Source: Colocasia esculenta
Taxonomy: Eukaryota; Streptophyta; Magnoliopsida; Alismatales; Araceae
Assembly (NCBI GenBank): GCA_014218235.1
Contig: CM024763.1
Coordinates: 84,740,244 to 84,804,243 of the forward strand
Length of the DNA stretch: 64,000 nt
Reading direction: 5' to 3'
A model generated the notes under the pieces. The model was not told where the DNA came from, searched no databases, and worked only from the letters and a program-made list of their open reading frames with translations. The translations under genes and the position numbers were made by a program. Numbering within the stretch: position 1 is the first letter of the stretch; each line of letters starts with the position of its first letter. This document shows, piece by piece, positions 22,732 to 32,866 of this stretch.

Positions 22732-23110
22732 ACCAAATTCTTGATTATACCCTTTTGCTACCAGTCTAGCCTTATTTCCACCACTTTACCCTCTTCATTC
22801 AACGTATTCCTAAAAACCCATCTTGTTCCTATGACAGAATGTCAGGGGTTTTAGGAATGAGACTCCAGACATTATTTCTTTGAAATTGTCCAAGCTCCTC
22901 ATGCATAGCATCAATCCATGAATTTTCTTTTAAAGCTTCTTCAACATTTTTAGGTTCCACTTGAGAGACAAAGGCTAAATGATCTTGTTCAACTATTTGT
23001 CTAATTTTAGATCTAGTTTGAACTTTATCATTTACATTTCCAAGCACATTATCAAGTGGATGATGTCTGGAATACCTCACATTTGTGATTGTTGAAGGAC
23101 TGGGTTGATC
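22732..23110 (-). pseudogene. C1 integrase-RT linker
   Basis: Open frame 22829-23080 encodes DNVLGNVNDKVQTRSK and EALKENSWIDAMHEELGQF, the conserved region just before copia RT. The VWSLIPKTP that follows breaks in frame near 22829, and the next residues (about 22740-22800) are recognisable in another frame. It is part of pol rather than a separate gene. Confidence 0.8.
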
Positions 23111-24186
23111 TTATGGAGGTTGTTCTTGAGGAGGATGTGCTTGAGGAGTTTCTTCTTGAGGCTCTTCCTCTTGTGGATCTTTTTCAGATTCATCTAGAGT
23201 CCTGTGAGAATTGAAATTGTTAGCTTTTGCATGATTTTCATCAAAAACAACATGTGGAGTCTCTTCCACTGTTTTATTCTTAATATTAAACACCTATATG
23301 CTCTAGAGTGTTCTGAGTATCCAAGAAAAATACCTTGATCACTTTTGGCCTCAAATTTGTCTAGATCAACTTTATCATTGTTATGTATAAACACTTTTGA
23401 TCCAAAAACTCTGAAATACCCAATACTGGGTTTCTTACCTTTTAGGAGTTCATAGAGAGTTTTCTTTATGACAGGTCTTACCATGGCTTTATTGAGGATG
23501 TAACACGATGTGTTGACCGCTTCTGCCCAAAAAGTCCTTGCAAGTTGACTTTTGACTAGAAGGGTGCGAGCCATTTCCACCAATGTTCTGTTCTTTCTCT
23601 CCACTACTTCATTTTGTTCCGAAGTCCTTGGAGAGGAAAACAAATGTTCAATCCCGTGGTGCCTGCAGAAATCAGAAAAGGAGTTATTATCAAACTCTCC
23701 CCCGTGATCAGTGCGTATTGAGCATATCTTGTGAATGTTTCCATGCTCAATCTTATTAAAGAAATCCTCAAACAGTCTCAATGCTTCATTTTTGTATGCA
23801 AGGAACTTTACCCATGTGAACCTAGAGAAGTCATCTACAATGACAAAACCAAAATGTTTGCCATTGAGACTTAGTGTTCTAGTAGGTCCAAAGAGGTCCA
23901 TGTGCAAAAGTTCATAAGGTTTAGAAGTGCTTACCGGTGCTCTTGATTTGAAGGATTTCCGGGTTTGTTTTCCCTGTGCACATGCATTACAAAAACTTTC
24001 ATTTTTATTGAAGGAGATTTCAGGAAGTCCACTTACCAATTTCAGCTTCATGATCTTGTGCAATACATTGTAACTTGCATGGCCAAGCCTACGATGCCAC
24101 AAGGTAAGCTCATCCAGTTTGTTTGCTACAAGACACAAGTTTTCATTTTCTGGATCATCTAAGTCAATCAGATAAATGTTGTTCAC
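23111..24186 (-). pseudogene. C1 integrase
   Basis: This is the copia integrase. The zinc finger is in LWHRRLGHASYNVL and CNACAQGKQTRKSF, followed by GAG-pre-integrase style spacing. The catalytic core has MDLFGPTRTL, RTDHGGEFDN and QNEVVERKNRTL (Asp, Asp, Glu present). The tail has FRVFGSKVFIHN and GIFLGYSEHSRAYR. A frameshift near 23200-23290 moves the glutamate-rich tail (PQEEEPQEETPQ) to another frame. Integrase acts on LTR ends in the nucleus. Confidence 0.92.
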
Positions 24187-24212
24187 CCTTTTTCCAGAAA
24201 ATTTTATACTTC

Positions 24213-24485
24213 CTAATTCCTTATCAATGATTTGGCATTGTTTGTTTCAAAGACAACTCTATGACCGTTATCACACAGTTGGCTTATACTAAGCAAGTTG
24301 TGATGCAGGCCATCGACTAACAGGACATTATCTATTGAGTTAGAAGCATACTTACCAATCTTACTTGAGCTGATGATCTGACCTTTATTGTTGCCTCCAA
24401 AAATAACATGACCTCCGACTTTTTCCACTAGCAAGCAGAATTTTTCTTTGTCGCCCGTCATGTGCCTCAAGCAGCCACTGTCCAA
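24213..24485 (-). pseudogene. C1 protease region
   Basis: The copia aspartic protease opens with the DSG motif (DSGCLRHMTGD) and continues through GGHVIFGGNNKGQI and LLSISQLCDNGHRVVF. It would mature Gag-Pol in the particle. A stop or frameshift just upstream (about 24487, where the Trp before the motif is expected) and another near 24213 isolate it from gag and integrase. Confidence 0.9.
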
Positions 24486-24534
24486 TTACCACTTGTTTTG
24501 ATTTTGGGCTGCTAGGCATTCCTGCACATGTGGA

Positions 24535-25284
24535 TCAGACAAGAGGTTTTGGTACCCAAATTACTTTGGGTCCCAATATATCATTCATGCCAAACAGTAA
24601 ATGCTTCGAAATCCAAACTTGTTTGAGTTTCTGTTTATTTGGACTATTCCGGCATTGTTGTTCATTATGCCTAACTTTCTTACAGAAATTGCATGATGAG
24701 GGTTTTCTCACAACAATGGGCTTTTTTTTCTGAGGAACATGCATGAGCATTTTACCTTTTTGTTGCCTGGTTAGCTTTCGTTTGGAAGCTTGTTTCCAGG
24801 CCTGTGGACAACCCTGTTGGGGGCTGTTGACAGATTTCTTAGTGTTGTTAGCAACAGTTTTGATGTTCTTGGGTTCCTATTTCTTACCATTGGCTTGAAT
24901 TTTATTGTTCTTTGAAGGGATTTGCTTGCTTGTGCTTGGGCTAGAATCAACAAGGGATGTTAACAAATTTTTACCAATTACCTTTGGTTTTACAGGTTGA
25001 TATCCAATCCCATGCTTTGCAACAAATACATTAGATCCCAGAATTGCATCAAGATTTTGTTTCCCTTTTACAAACCTTGTTAGATCTTCAGATTTTCCCT
25101 TAAGGTTCTCCTCAGCCTTTTCTAATTTTTTCTTCACTTCATCAAGTTCATTTTGAAGAGTTTCAAGAGAGTTGGTTGGACTTTCTTTTTCTTTTTGGGT
25201 TTCTTGCAATTTCAATTTCATGCAGTCCATTTCCTCACTGTGAGCTTGCATATCAATTTTCATCATTTCAATTTCTTTATCCAA
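24535..25284 (-). pseudogene. C1 gag C-terminal coiled coil and second zinc knuckle
   Basis: Frames 24877-25284 and 24535-24750 encode a heptad-rich coiled coil (KLQETQKEKE, NELDEVKKKLEKAEENL) followed by a CX2CX4HX4C knuckle (CNFCKKVRHNEQQC) and the motif GPKVIWVPK that marks the gag-pol border in Sireviruses. The two parts are in different frames. The DNA at 24802 and 24824 contains two degenerate CTGTNGACAG motifs 22 bp apart, in the place where C2 has clearer ones. Confidence 0.85.
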
Positions 25285-25533
25285 AGATGCAATTTGTTCA
25301 CTATGATTGGTGCTATGAGCAAGGGAATTGATTTTCTTTTTGAGTGCTTTGTTTTCAGACTTAAATTCACAGAACTTTTCAAATAAAGCAGTATAAGCTT
25401 CTTCTCATTCATCAATAGAATAACTTTCAAAGGAAGAGTTTACCTCATTGGAGTCATCACTTCTTGCCATTAGACATTGAACTTCTTCATCCCCAGAGGT
25501 TGCTTCAGCATTATCATCTTCATCCTCATCACT

Positions 25534-26534
25534 CTAAGTAGCCATCATTGCTTTGGCTTTCTTGAAGGTGAACTTTTCTTTCTTCAACTTCTTCTTGAGC
25601 TCAGGGCACTCTCCTCTCATGTGCCCTAGTTTCTTGCACTCATAGCACACAATATCAGATTTCTTGTTAGACTCAAATTTGTTTGAAGAATCTTTCTTTT
25701 GAAAGGGTTTAGAGTTACCTGACCCTCTCCTTTTGAATTTCAGGAATTTCTTGAATTGTCTAGTGAGCATGGCCATTTCATCATTCTCACTATCACTAGA
25801 TGTTTCAAGATCATCACTATCCTGAAGAGCATCCTTTTTGGAACCTGAAGAGTTTTTCTTGAAAGCCTTTAAAGCAATCAATTTCCTAGGATTTTCTTCA
25901 GTTTCCTTTCTTTTCACATTTATTTCATAAGTCATTAGGGAGCCAATTAGTTCATATAATTTCATCTTTGAGAGATCTTTTAATCCTCAATGACAGTGGC
26001 CTTAGTGTTCCATGAGGATGGAAGAGACCGACATATCTTCCTCACTAAGTCACTTTCTGAGTATTCCTTTTTAAGACCCTTTAATCCATTTATGATTAGC
26101 ATGAACCTTGCAAACATGTCAGATATGGTTTCCTCATTGCTCATCTTAAACATTTCATACTCAGAAATTAACATGCTTACTTTGGATTCCCTTACCTCGA
26201 ACGTACCTTCTTATATCAATTCAAGCTTGTCCCACATCTCTTTTGCTGAGATGCATGTGGAGACTCTTGAATATTCCTTGGGGTGCACTGCGCATTGCAT
26301 CATGTTGAGGGCGCTCCAATTGAGAGTTCCCTTTGCAATCTTGTCCTTCGTCCAGGTATCTTCATCCTCAGGAAGGGTGTATGCTCCTTTACTGACGATC
26401 TTCCACAGCTCGTAGTTTTGTGCTCTCAGAAATAACTGCATGTGGTTTTTCCAATAGGAATAATCAGTACCGTTAAAGAAGGGTGGCCTGGTCACTGAGT
26501 GTCCTTCGGCCATGTACCCCTTATTAGATTCCAT
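25534..26534 (-). pseudogene. C1 gag capsid and first zinc knuckle
   Basis: The ATG at 26534 begins gag (MESNKGYMAEGHSVTRPPFF). The capsid-type domain has YWKNHMQLFLRAQNYELWK and LIGSLMTYEINV, followed by a zinc knuckle CYECKKLGHMRGEC near 25600-25640. Stops at about 26211 and 25978 and near 25534 split it; each falls inside otherwise conserved residues (Tyr and Ser codons by comparison with C2). Gag forms the particle and binds RNA. Its start is about 60 bp after the primer site. Confidence 0.92.
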
Positions 26535-26595
26535 GAGATCAAAACTCTCCTGATCGTAAGATCAAATAACCACAACAGTAAATCAGAGAGACCTC

Positions 26596-26607
26596 GCTCT
26601 GATACCA
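26596..26607 (-). other. Primer binding site of C1
   Basis: Minus-strand TGGTATCAGAGC lies two bases after the 5' LTR and matches the initiator tRNA-Met 3' end. Confidence 0.92.
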
Positions 26608-26862
26608 ATTGAAAGGTTGCGGAATTATCCAATATGGTAATCTAGAAGGGGGGTTGAATAGATTACTATCAATTAAAAATTTACTACGACCTTCTTTTAA
26701 TGAAAAAACAGACTTTTGAAATTGTAACAAAATTTAAGCTAAACTTAGATGTGTGTTAGTTGCATGTAGATGAAGTAGCAACTCATTCAGCGTGTGTAAA
26801 AATAACGTGCCTACCAAACATCTATCGTAAAGACGTGCAAACCACAGGACACGATGTTTTAA

Positions 26863-26902
26863 GGTGGTTCGGAGTACACAACTTGTGTATCCTACGTCCA
26901 CC
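26863..26902 (-). promoter_or_regulatory. Conserved 40-nt hairpin in LTR (C1, 5' copy)
   Basis: The element-sense strand has GGTGG...CCACC outer arms (plus strand GGTGG...CCACC) and a GGATACACA/TGTGTACTCC inner stem. The outer arm is intact here, unlike in the 16895 copy. Confidence 0.6.
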
Positions 26903-27437
26903 GTCCACACACACACGCAGAAACAACTGCTTATGAGCTGGTTCACGACTACAACTCACACACACAAGTTGTCTGATGTGAAACCACGATCAGAACAATA
27001 CAAACCACGTGAATCAAGCACAAGAATGCTTGAAACACCACAACACACACAGAAGTATGAGAAAATAGGGACAGAGAAGAGTTCTGAGTTGAAAGAACAA
27101 ATCCTGATGTGGAACTCTTCAAGATGCTCGTCTAGATGAACTTCAAACTTCGTCTTGGCAAGCATAGATTGATGGAGAAGCTTGAATCACAGACGAACTG
27201 GCTTCACCTCCGCTTGGATGACAGATCTTCCTTTCCTTGGGCGGTAGGTTGAAGCAGAGCAGTGGTGGAGGCTTTTTGTCTTGGGATTTGCTTAGGGTTT
27301 GTTGGTATGGCCTCTTACTACGAAAATAACCTCATATGTCCTATATATATGGGTGTCCAAATATGGAGAGACATGCTTGACAGAATCACCCAATACATGG
27401 ATCATATCTTGGACATTGGAGCTTTCCAAAACCACAT

Positions 27438-27666
27438 CTGTCGACAGGAGATTGGCTGCTATCGACAGCTACTGCCCAGTTCTGGCTTTCATGTTTCTGG
27501 AACACTGGATCTGTCGACAGATATGGTCTTGCTGTCGACAGGCACACTTCATCTGTCGATAGGAGCATATTGGCTGTCGACAGGTACTACTTTCTGAGTG
27601 CTTCCAGAACCTTGTTTTGTTCTGTCATGTCTATCTGTCGACATGTGATTTCTTGGCTATCGACAG
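27438..27666. promoter_or_regulatory. CTGTCGACAG palindrome array, C1 5' LTR
   Basis: Motifs begin at 27438, 27459, 27511, 27532, 27553, 27574, 27635 and 27657, the same grid as in the 3' LTR. The two copies have lost different motifs to point changes. Confidence 0.85.
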
Positions 27667-27906
27667 ATGATCGCTTGAAGTTACTTTCTTGTTCTTTTTC
27701 ACCTGAATCTTGTTGCTTGGCTTATATGCATTCATACCTACATTAAAAGACATTTTAAGTGAGATGTAATGAATACATAGGTGATCATCTTGACACTTGA
27801 TCATGTCATTCATGTTCTTAACAAATAGGTCATTATACCATCATCAATTGCAATGTTCATTAAAAAACACATCATAAAAAACATTAAGGCACAAGTAAAC
27901 CCAACA

Positions 27907-28217
27907 TTCTCCCCCTTTTTGATGATGACAAAATTTCAATTTATGCACATTGATGATTTCACCCCCTTTTGACAACATTCAAAAGGACACATTATGCACA
28001 TATGGATAAGATGTAAGCAAAGGAACTGAGGTTTTTCATTCATTAACATGCCAGACACTCAGTTACAAAAGACGACCATTACATGACATAAAGTGAAAGC
28101 ATTAGAAGGAAAGATACATGGCTGACTCAAATAACTTAGTGACCCAGTACCTAAATCTAGAACGATGACCTAGATAACCCAATGACTCTCTAGACATCGT
28201 CATTCCCTGGTACATCA
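27907..28217 (-). mobile_element. Truncated second C1 internal region, part 1
   Basis: The sequence repeats 17939-18250 (polypurine tract and 3' non-coding region of C1) after the 5' LTR, with small differences. It is interrupted at 28218 by C2 and resumes at 54478. It encodes nothing. Confidence 0.9.
28213..28217. repeat. Target-site duplication of C2, left (CATCA)
   Basis: It pairs with CATCG at 54478-54482. The uninterrupted C1 copy at 18247-18251 reads CATCG, so the left copy has one later change. Confidence 0.75.
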
Positions 28218-28443
28218 TGTTGGGTTGAGTGTGAGTTTAATATATTTCCCCTCATAATTTTGATGATGACAAGTTGTGATTTTAATGCACAAGTAAGTGG
28301 AACATGTCAAATACATCACACATGCAATAACAATATTCAAAAAGCATGTTTCCAAACACATTTATCATTTATGTTCATGATAATACATTAGACTAATGAT
28401 TTATGTATTTATTTCGCAGGGACATACAATTCTTGCAAGGGTA

Positions 28444-28698
28444 GTGTCGACACACCCCCTACTGGTGTCGACACAATGCTTCAAACCCAAGGCAAAATGA
28501 TGAAGAAATCGTCAAGTGGTGTCGACACAGGATCAAGTAGTGTCGACACTAGATTCAGCTCCAAGAAGGCCTTTTTGCCAATTCTGTACAGTGTGTCAAC
28601 ACAGCCTGAAGTAGTGTCGACACTAGAGACCCTTCCCAGAGAACCTTTTGTGCCAGTTTGGGACAGTGTGTCGACACACCCCATGGGCAGGTCGACAC
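28444..28698. promoter_or_regulatory. GTGTCGACAC palindrome array, C2 5' LTR
   Basis: Pairs of motifs begin at 28444/28465, 28519/28540, 28593/28614 and 28668/28689. Each pair is 21 bp apart, and pairs repeat every 74-75 bp. The last member reads AGGTCGACAC. Confidence 0.88.
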
Positions 28699-28779
28699 AC
28701 TCCGGAAACGTATTCACCTTAAGTCACATCTGGACATGTGGCACTCTAGGGATCATGTGTACTTTTGGACACATTGGGC

Positions 28780-28787
28780 TATAAATA
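28780..28787 (+). promoter_or_regulatory. TATA box of C2 5' LTR
   Basis: TATAAATA lies 82 bp after the last palindrome. The same box is in the 3' LTR near 53502 and, reversed, in the C3 LTRs. Confidence 0.75.
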
Positions 28788-29270
28788 CCCTCGGATTGGC
28801 CATTCAACCAACAAGAGAACCTCCAAGAGCCTTCCAGAAGTCTGTTTGGCGGCACGAAGTGTTCTCCTCCCCGATCTTGCTCCCCTTGTGCTTCTTCAAC
28901 CCAATTCCCACTTCTCCAAGCACAAGAAGTGAAGACTGATCCAAGATGAAGCAGTGAGATCACTTCCAAGGGTGTAGATCAAGTAGAAGTATCTAATTGT
29001 GAATATTTCAAGGAAGATCCCAAAGCACAAGTTGCAGAGCATCGGCCAGGGACTTCAAGGGATCAAGCTTCTTCTCAATTCAGCCTCTACAAGGGAGTAT
29101 ACTTGAAGAACAAGGATCTTACACTTAATTCCTCAATTCCCCTTGTTTCTTCTAAGTCATTCTTGAGATTGTGCATGAACTGTTGCATTAATCTTCTTGA
29201 ATGAACTTTTATAGATTAGATCATTGCTAGAGGATCTGGATCTTTGTGTTTTTGTTCTAGCAAGTTGTTT

Positions 29271-29404
29271 ATGAGCCTATGTGCTCAGTGTTGAGTCGTT
29301 GTACTCAGTTGTGGTTGAGCAGTTGTGCTCAGGTGTCTAGAGTAGTATTGCTCTAGAGGTTGTGTGAGTTGTAGAACTCAGTGTGTTGGAGTTGTCAGGC
29401 TCCA
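29271..29404 (+). promoter_or_regulatory. Array of GAG...CTC mini-hairpins (C2 LTR)
   Basis: Six short inverted repeats follow one another: TGAGC..GCTCA, TGAGT..ACTCA, TGAGC..GCTCA, CTAGAG..CTCTAG, TGAGTT..AACTCA and GGAG..CTCC. Loops are 4-8 bases, often with TTGT. They lie downstream of the TATA box, so they should be transcribed. Confidence 0.65.
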
Positions 29405-29450
29405 GTGTGTGGTGTATCCAAGTTGTGTAGTGGATCCTCACAGTGTGAGG

Positions 29451-29490
29451 GGTGGATGTAGGAATCACGTGGTGTGATTTCCGAACCACC
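29451..29490 (+). promoter_or_regulatory. Conserved 40-nt hairpin (C2 5' LTR)
   Basis: GGTGG, GGAATCAC, loop, GTGATTTCC and CCACC form a two-part stem. The other C2 copy is at 54169-54208. Confidence 0.6.
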
Positions 29491-29769
29491 TAAAAATCTC
29501 TGTGCCGTGGTTTGCTTGTGATTCAAATTCACTTTGCGCTAGATGTATGCATAGGGTTTTTTGAATTCACTTCTAATTAACTTGATCTCACACTCTAATC
29601 ATATAATTCACACAATCACTCATCAGATCTGTAAAGTGCTCTTTCAAATTGTCTCTGATTCAAAGCATTGATTTAAATTGGCTAAGCTTCCGCAGTTTTT
29701 GGCTTAGATCTATTCAACTCCCCCCACCCCCCTTCTAGATCTGATTCAACCTATTTTCGATCCTACAAT

Positions 29770-29781
29770 TGGTATCAGAGC
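29770..29781 (+). other. Primer binding site of C2
   Basis: TGGTATCAGAGC lies two bases after the LTR and is complementary to the initiator tRNA-Met 3' end. Confidence 0.92.
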
Positions 29782-29882
29782 GGGTTTATATCCGATCTGA
29801 TCTGAGTGCTTTCTGTTTGTTCTGTGTGTTTTACTTGCTTGCTTGCTAAGTGTTTCCTTCATTGCACCATCAATTTGATTCA

Positions 29883-31036
29883 ATGGATTCCAGAGGGTTC
29901 ATAGCTAAGGGTCATTCCATTAATAGGCCACCCTTCTTCAATGGGATTGGCTACTCCTATTGGAAGAATAGAATGCAAGTCTTCCTTAGAGCCCAAAACT
30001 ATGAAATCTGGAAAGTAGTTGAGGTAGGTCCCTATGAGAACCAGAGAGAGGAAGAAACCTAGACCAGGGAACAGATTAGAAGGGCTACCCTGAACTATAG
30101 TGCCGTGAACATGATCCAATGTGCAATCCACCCTAAGGAGTACTCAAGAATTTCCATGTGCAAATTTGCCAAGGAGATGTGGGATAAGCTTGAGCTACTC
30201 TATGAGGGAACATCCCAAGTAAAAGAAACCAAAGCTAACATTCTTGTTTCTGAGTATGAACTGTTTATGATGAAATCTGATGAGACAATATATGAAATGT
30301 TTGCTAGGTTTATGATCATTGTGAATGGACTGAAGGCTTTAGGTAAGGATTACACAGATGCTGATTTGGTAAGGAAAATCTTGCGCTCTCTCTCTTTAAT
30401 TTGGCACACTAAGGCCACAGTCATTGAAGATTCTAAAGATTTATCCAAAATCTCTTTGGATGAATTGATAGGATCCTTAATGACTTATGAAATAAATCTA
30501 TAAAGAAATGAAGAGCACATAATCAAAACCAAACCGGTAGCCCTCAAAGCTTCATCTAGTAACAAAGACAAGAATCAGGAGAAAACAAGTTCTGATGAGT
30601 CTGAGTCCAATGAGGATGAGCTTGCCCTCATGACCAGGCAATTCAGAAAATTCTTAAAATATAGAAAAGGAAAACTCTCTGGGAAAAAGAAATTCCCATC
30701 AGGAAAAAGAAACACTTCCTTGTCTTATGCCAATTCAAGTAGAAATCAGAAATCTGATGAAGTTGTCATTTGTTACAGGTGCAACAAACCAGGACATATG
30801 AAGGGAGAATGTCCTGAGAACAAGAAGGAGAAATACAAGAAGATTCACAAATTCAAGAAGCCAAAAGCAATGGTTGCTACTTGGTCTGATGAAGACTCAA
30901 GTGAGAAAGAAGAAGAAAAGTCCTCAAGCTCTGAGAGTGAGGAAATTTGCTTTATGGCAAATGGCTCAGATGGAAAAGTAAGTACATCTTTTGAAGATTA
31001 TTCAATTGATGATTGGCAATATGCGTATGCTGAACT
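29883..31036 (+). pseudogene. C2 gag, N-terminal part
   Basis: The ATG at 29883 opens MDSRGFIAKGHSINRPPFF, the same start as C1 gag. The capsid-type domain follows (YWKNRMQVFLRAQNYEIWK, LIGSLMTYEI), then a zinc knuckle CYRCNKPGHMKGEC (about 30772-30813) and an acidic serine-rich stretch. Stops at 30060 (TAG) and 30501 (TAA) break it. At 31036 the frame enters C3; it resumes at 41748. Gag would form particles and bind element RNA. Confidence 0.9.
31032..31036. repeat. Target-site duplication of C3, left (GAACT)
   Basis: It is repeated exactly at 41743-41747. Confidence 0.94.
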
Positions 31037-31290
31037 TGTTAGGAACGGATGGGTGGAAGGATCAGATCTAGAAGGGGGGGTTGAATAGATCTAATACCAA
31101 TAAACGCGGAAGCTTAAGCAATTTAAAATTACTTCGAATCAGAGATCAAATCACCCAATCAATTTACTAATATGAAGTGTGATTAGAGTGTGAGCAAATC
31201 AATTAGTAGTGTAAACGAAATCCCTATGCATGCATCTAGTGGGATACAAAGGCAAACCACAAATCAAACCAATGCACAGAGGATTTTTTA

Positions 31291-31330
31291 GGTGGTTCGG
31301 AAATCACCTCCAGTGACTCCTACGTCCACC
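31291..31330 (-). promoter_or_regulatory. Conserved 40-nt hairpin (C3 3' LTR)
   Basis: On the minus strand GGTGG, GTAGGAGTCAC, loop, GTGATTTCC and CCACC. The partner copy is at 40169-40208. Confidence 0.6.
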
Positions 31331-31378
31331 CCTCACACAGTGACGCCACACTACTCAAAACCCTTAGTACAACTCACA

Positions 31379-31562
31379 CAGGAGCATGACGACTCCAGAC
31401 ACCCTTGAGCACGACGACTCAAGAAACACCTAGAGCACGACGACTCCAAACTGAGCACGACGGCTCAAACAACAACCGGAGTACTACGACTCCAAATTGA
31501 GCACGACAGCTCAAACCACACAGTGAGTAGGACGACTCACAAACTACTGAGCTTGATGGCTC
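31379..31562 (-). promoter_or_regulatory. Array of GAG...CTC mini-hairpins (C3 3' LTR)
   Basis: Eight units with the minus-strand core GAGTCGTCGTGCTC or close variants each extend by flanking bases that match each other (GGAG..CTCC, TTGAG..CTCAA, GTGAG..CTCAC). The same array is at 40258-40442. Confidence 0.68.
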
Positions 31563-32167
31563 GCAAACAACCTGCTAGAAAAACACAAGACTCAGATCCT
31601 TTAGCAACAGATCTAGTCCAACAAGAGTCAATTCATGAGACTTATGCAACAACCCATGCACAATCTCAGAATCACTCAGAAGAGAAAAATGAAGATAAGA
31701 ATTGTATTGATAGCTTTTCTCTTCAGATGTACTCCCTTGTAGAAGGTCGAATTGTGAAGTGCTTTGATCTCTGGAAGTTCCTGGATGATGCTCTGCAATC
31801 TGATCTTCAGGATCTTCCTTGAATTCTTCACAGAAGTCGGCTTCTACTTGATCTGCTTCCTTGAGGTGATCCAATTGGTTCTTCAATGATCAATTTCCAC
31901 TTCTCATGCTTGAGCAGATGAGAATTTGGCTTGAGGAAGCACCAGGAAGGCAAGAACAAGGAGGAGAAACCTTCTAGCTGCCAATGGGACTTCTGGGAGG
32001 CTCTGAAAGGGTTCTTACATGTTGGATAGCCAATAGGAGGGTATTTATACCCCTAATAGTCCAAATGTACCCTTGGGGGTCGTGGGCACACGATCCAAGG
32101 CTAATCCAACAGTTCCCTAGGGTGCCACGTGTCCAGGACAAAGTTTAAGTCACAGAGATTCCGGAGT

Positions 32168-32643
32168 GTGTCGACCTGCCCATGAGGTGTGTCGACACAC
32201 TATCCCAGACTGGCAAATCAATTCCCTGGGAGAGGTCTCTAGTGTCGACCTGAGATGATCCAGTGTCGACACCATGTCCCAGACAGCAAAACAGCCCTTC
32301 TGGGAAGGCTCTCTAGTGTCGACCTGAAATCATCTCGTGTCGACCTGCTTTGGACATCTGAAAAATAGGCCTTCTGGGAGAGCCATCTAGTGTCGACCTG
32401 CTTGTATTTGGTGTCGACCTTCTTTAGCTATCTAAACAACAGGCCTTCTGGGAAGGCTCTCTAGTGTCGACACTATCTGACTTAGTGTCGACCTGAGATG
32501 GAAGCCTGTTAACATATTTCTCTGGGATCTGTCTCTAGTGTTGACCTGCCCTAGACTAGTGTCGACACTAGTTGATCTTTTCTTCACATTTCTGCCTTTG
32601 CTCTGAGCCATTGTGTCGACACCATTGATGGTTGTGTCGACAC
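32168..32643. promoter_or_regulatory. 74-bp-period GTCGAC palindrome array, C3 3' LTR
   Basis: Seven pairs begin at 32168/32189, 32242/32263, 32316/32337, 32390/32411, 32464/32485, 32538/32559 and 32613/32634. Every pair is 21 bp apart; pair-to-pair steps are 74, 74, 74, 74, 74 and 75 bp. Motifs are GTGTCGACCT or GTGTCGACAC. Between pairs several units carry a dyad-like CCTTCTGGGAAGG. Confidence 0.93.
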
Positions 32644-32866
32644 TACCTTTGCAAGAAAAGGTTTGTCCCTGAGAAAATAATACATAAATCATTAGTTAAA
32701 TGTATTATCATGAATATAAATGATAAATGTGCTTGGAAACATACTTTTTGAATATTGGTAATTCAGGTGATGTATTTCACATGTTCCAATTTTTATGCAT
32801 TAAAATCACAACTTGTCATCATCAAAATATGAGGGGAAATGACTTGTTTTCACACTCAACCCAACA

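Larger units (their letters stand above)
16642..27906 (-). mobile_element. Ty1/copia Sirevirus-type element C1
   Basis: C1 has two 1297-bp LTRs (16642-17938 and 26610-27906), a tRNA-Met primer site, and gag, PR, INT, RT, RH in copia order on the minus strand. It also has a long region between pol and the 3' LTR that holds an extra ORF. The large gag with zinc knuckles and coiled coil, plus an ORF downstream of pol, are hallmarks of Sireviruses. The LTRs are very similar, but pol carries several stops and frameshifts. The element is followed on its right by part of a second internal region, making a tandem LTR-internal-LTR-internal arrangement. Confidence 0.94.
26610..27906 (-). repeat. 5' LTR of C1
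   Basis: This 1297-bp LTR has the same length as 16642-17938 and only scattered base differences. It acts at once as the 5' LTR of C1 and, on its right, as the 3' LTR of the truncated second internal region, because polypurine-tract sequence follows at 27907. Confidence 0.95.
28218..29767 (+). repeat. 5' LTR of C2
   Basis: It begins TGTTGGGTTGAGTGTG and ends CGATCCTACA just before the primer site. In order it holds the GTGTCGACAC array (28444-28698), a TATAAATA box (28780-28787), a GAG...CTC hairpin array (29271-29404) and the 40-nt hairpin (29451-29490). Confidence 0.95.
31037..32866 (-). repeat. 3' LTR of C3
   Basis: On the minus strand it begins TGTTGGGTTGAGTG (32866) and ends CCGTTCCTAACA (31037). 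Its start resembles the C2 LTR. It contains the seven-pair palindrome array, a TATA box (minus GTATAAATAC, 32041-32050), eight GAG..CTC hairpins at 31379-31562 and the 40-nt hairpin. Confidence 0.95.

Noticed and set aside
26596..26607. tRNA gene at the TGGTATCAGAGC sites
   Set aside because: Only the primer-complementary 12 bases are present, always beside an LTR; there is no cloverleaf.
32168..32643. CRISPR array
   Set aside because: Regular short repeats, but the units are palindromic decamers in an LTR, spacers are themselves related, and the DNA is plant; there are no cas genes.
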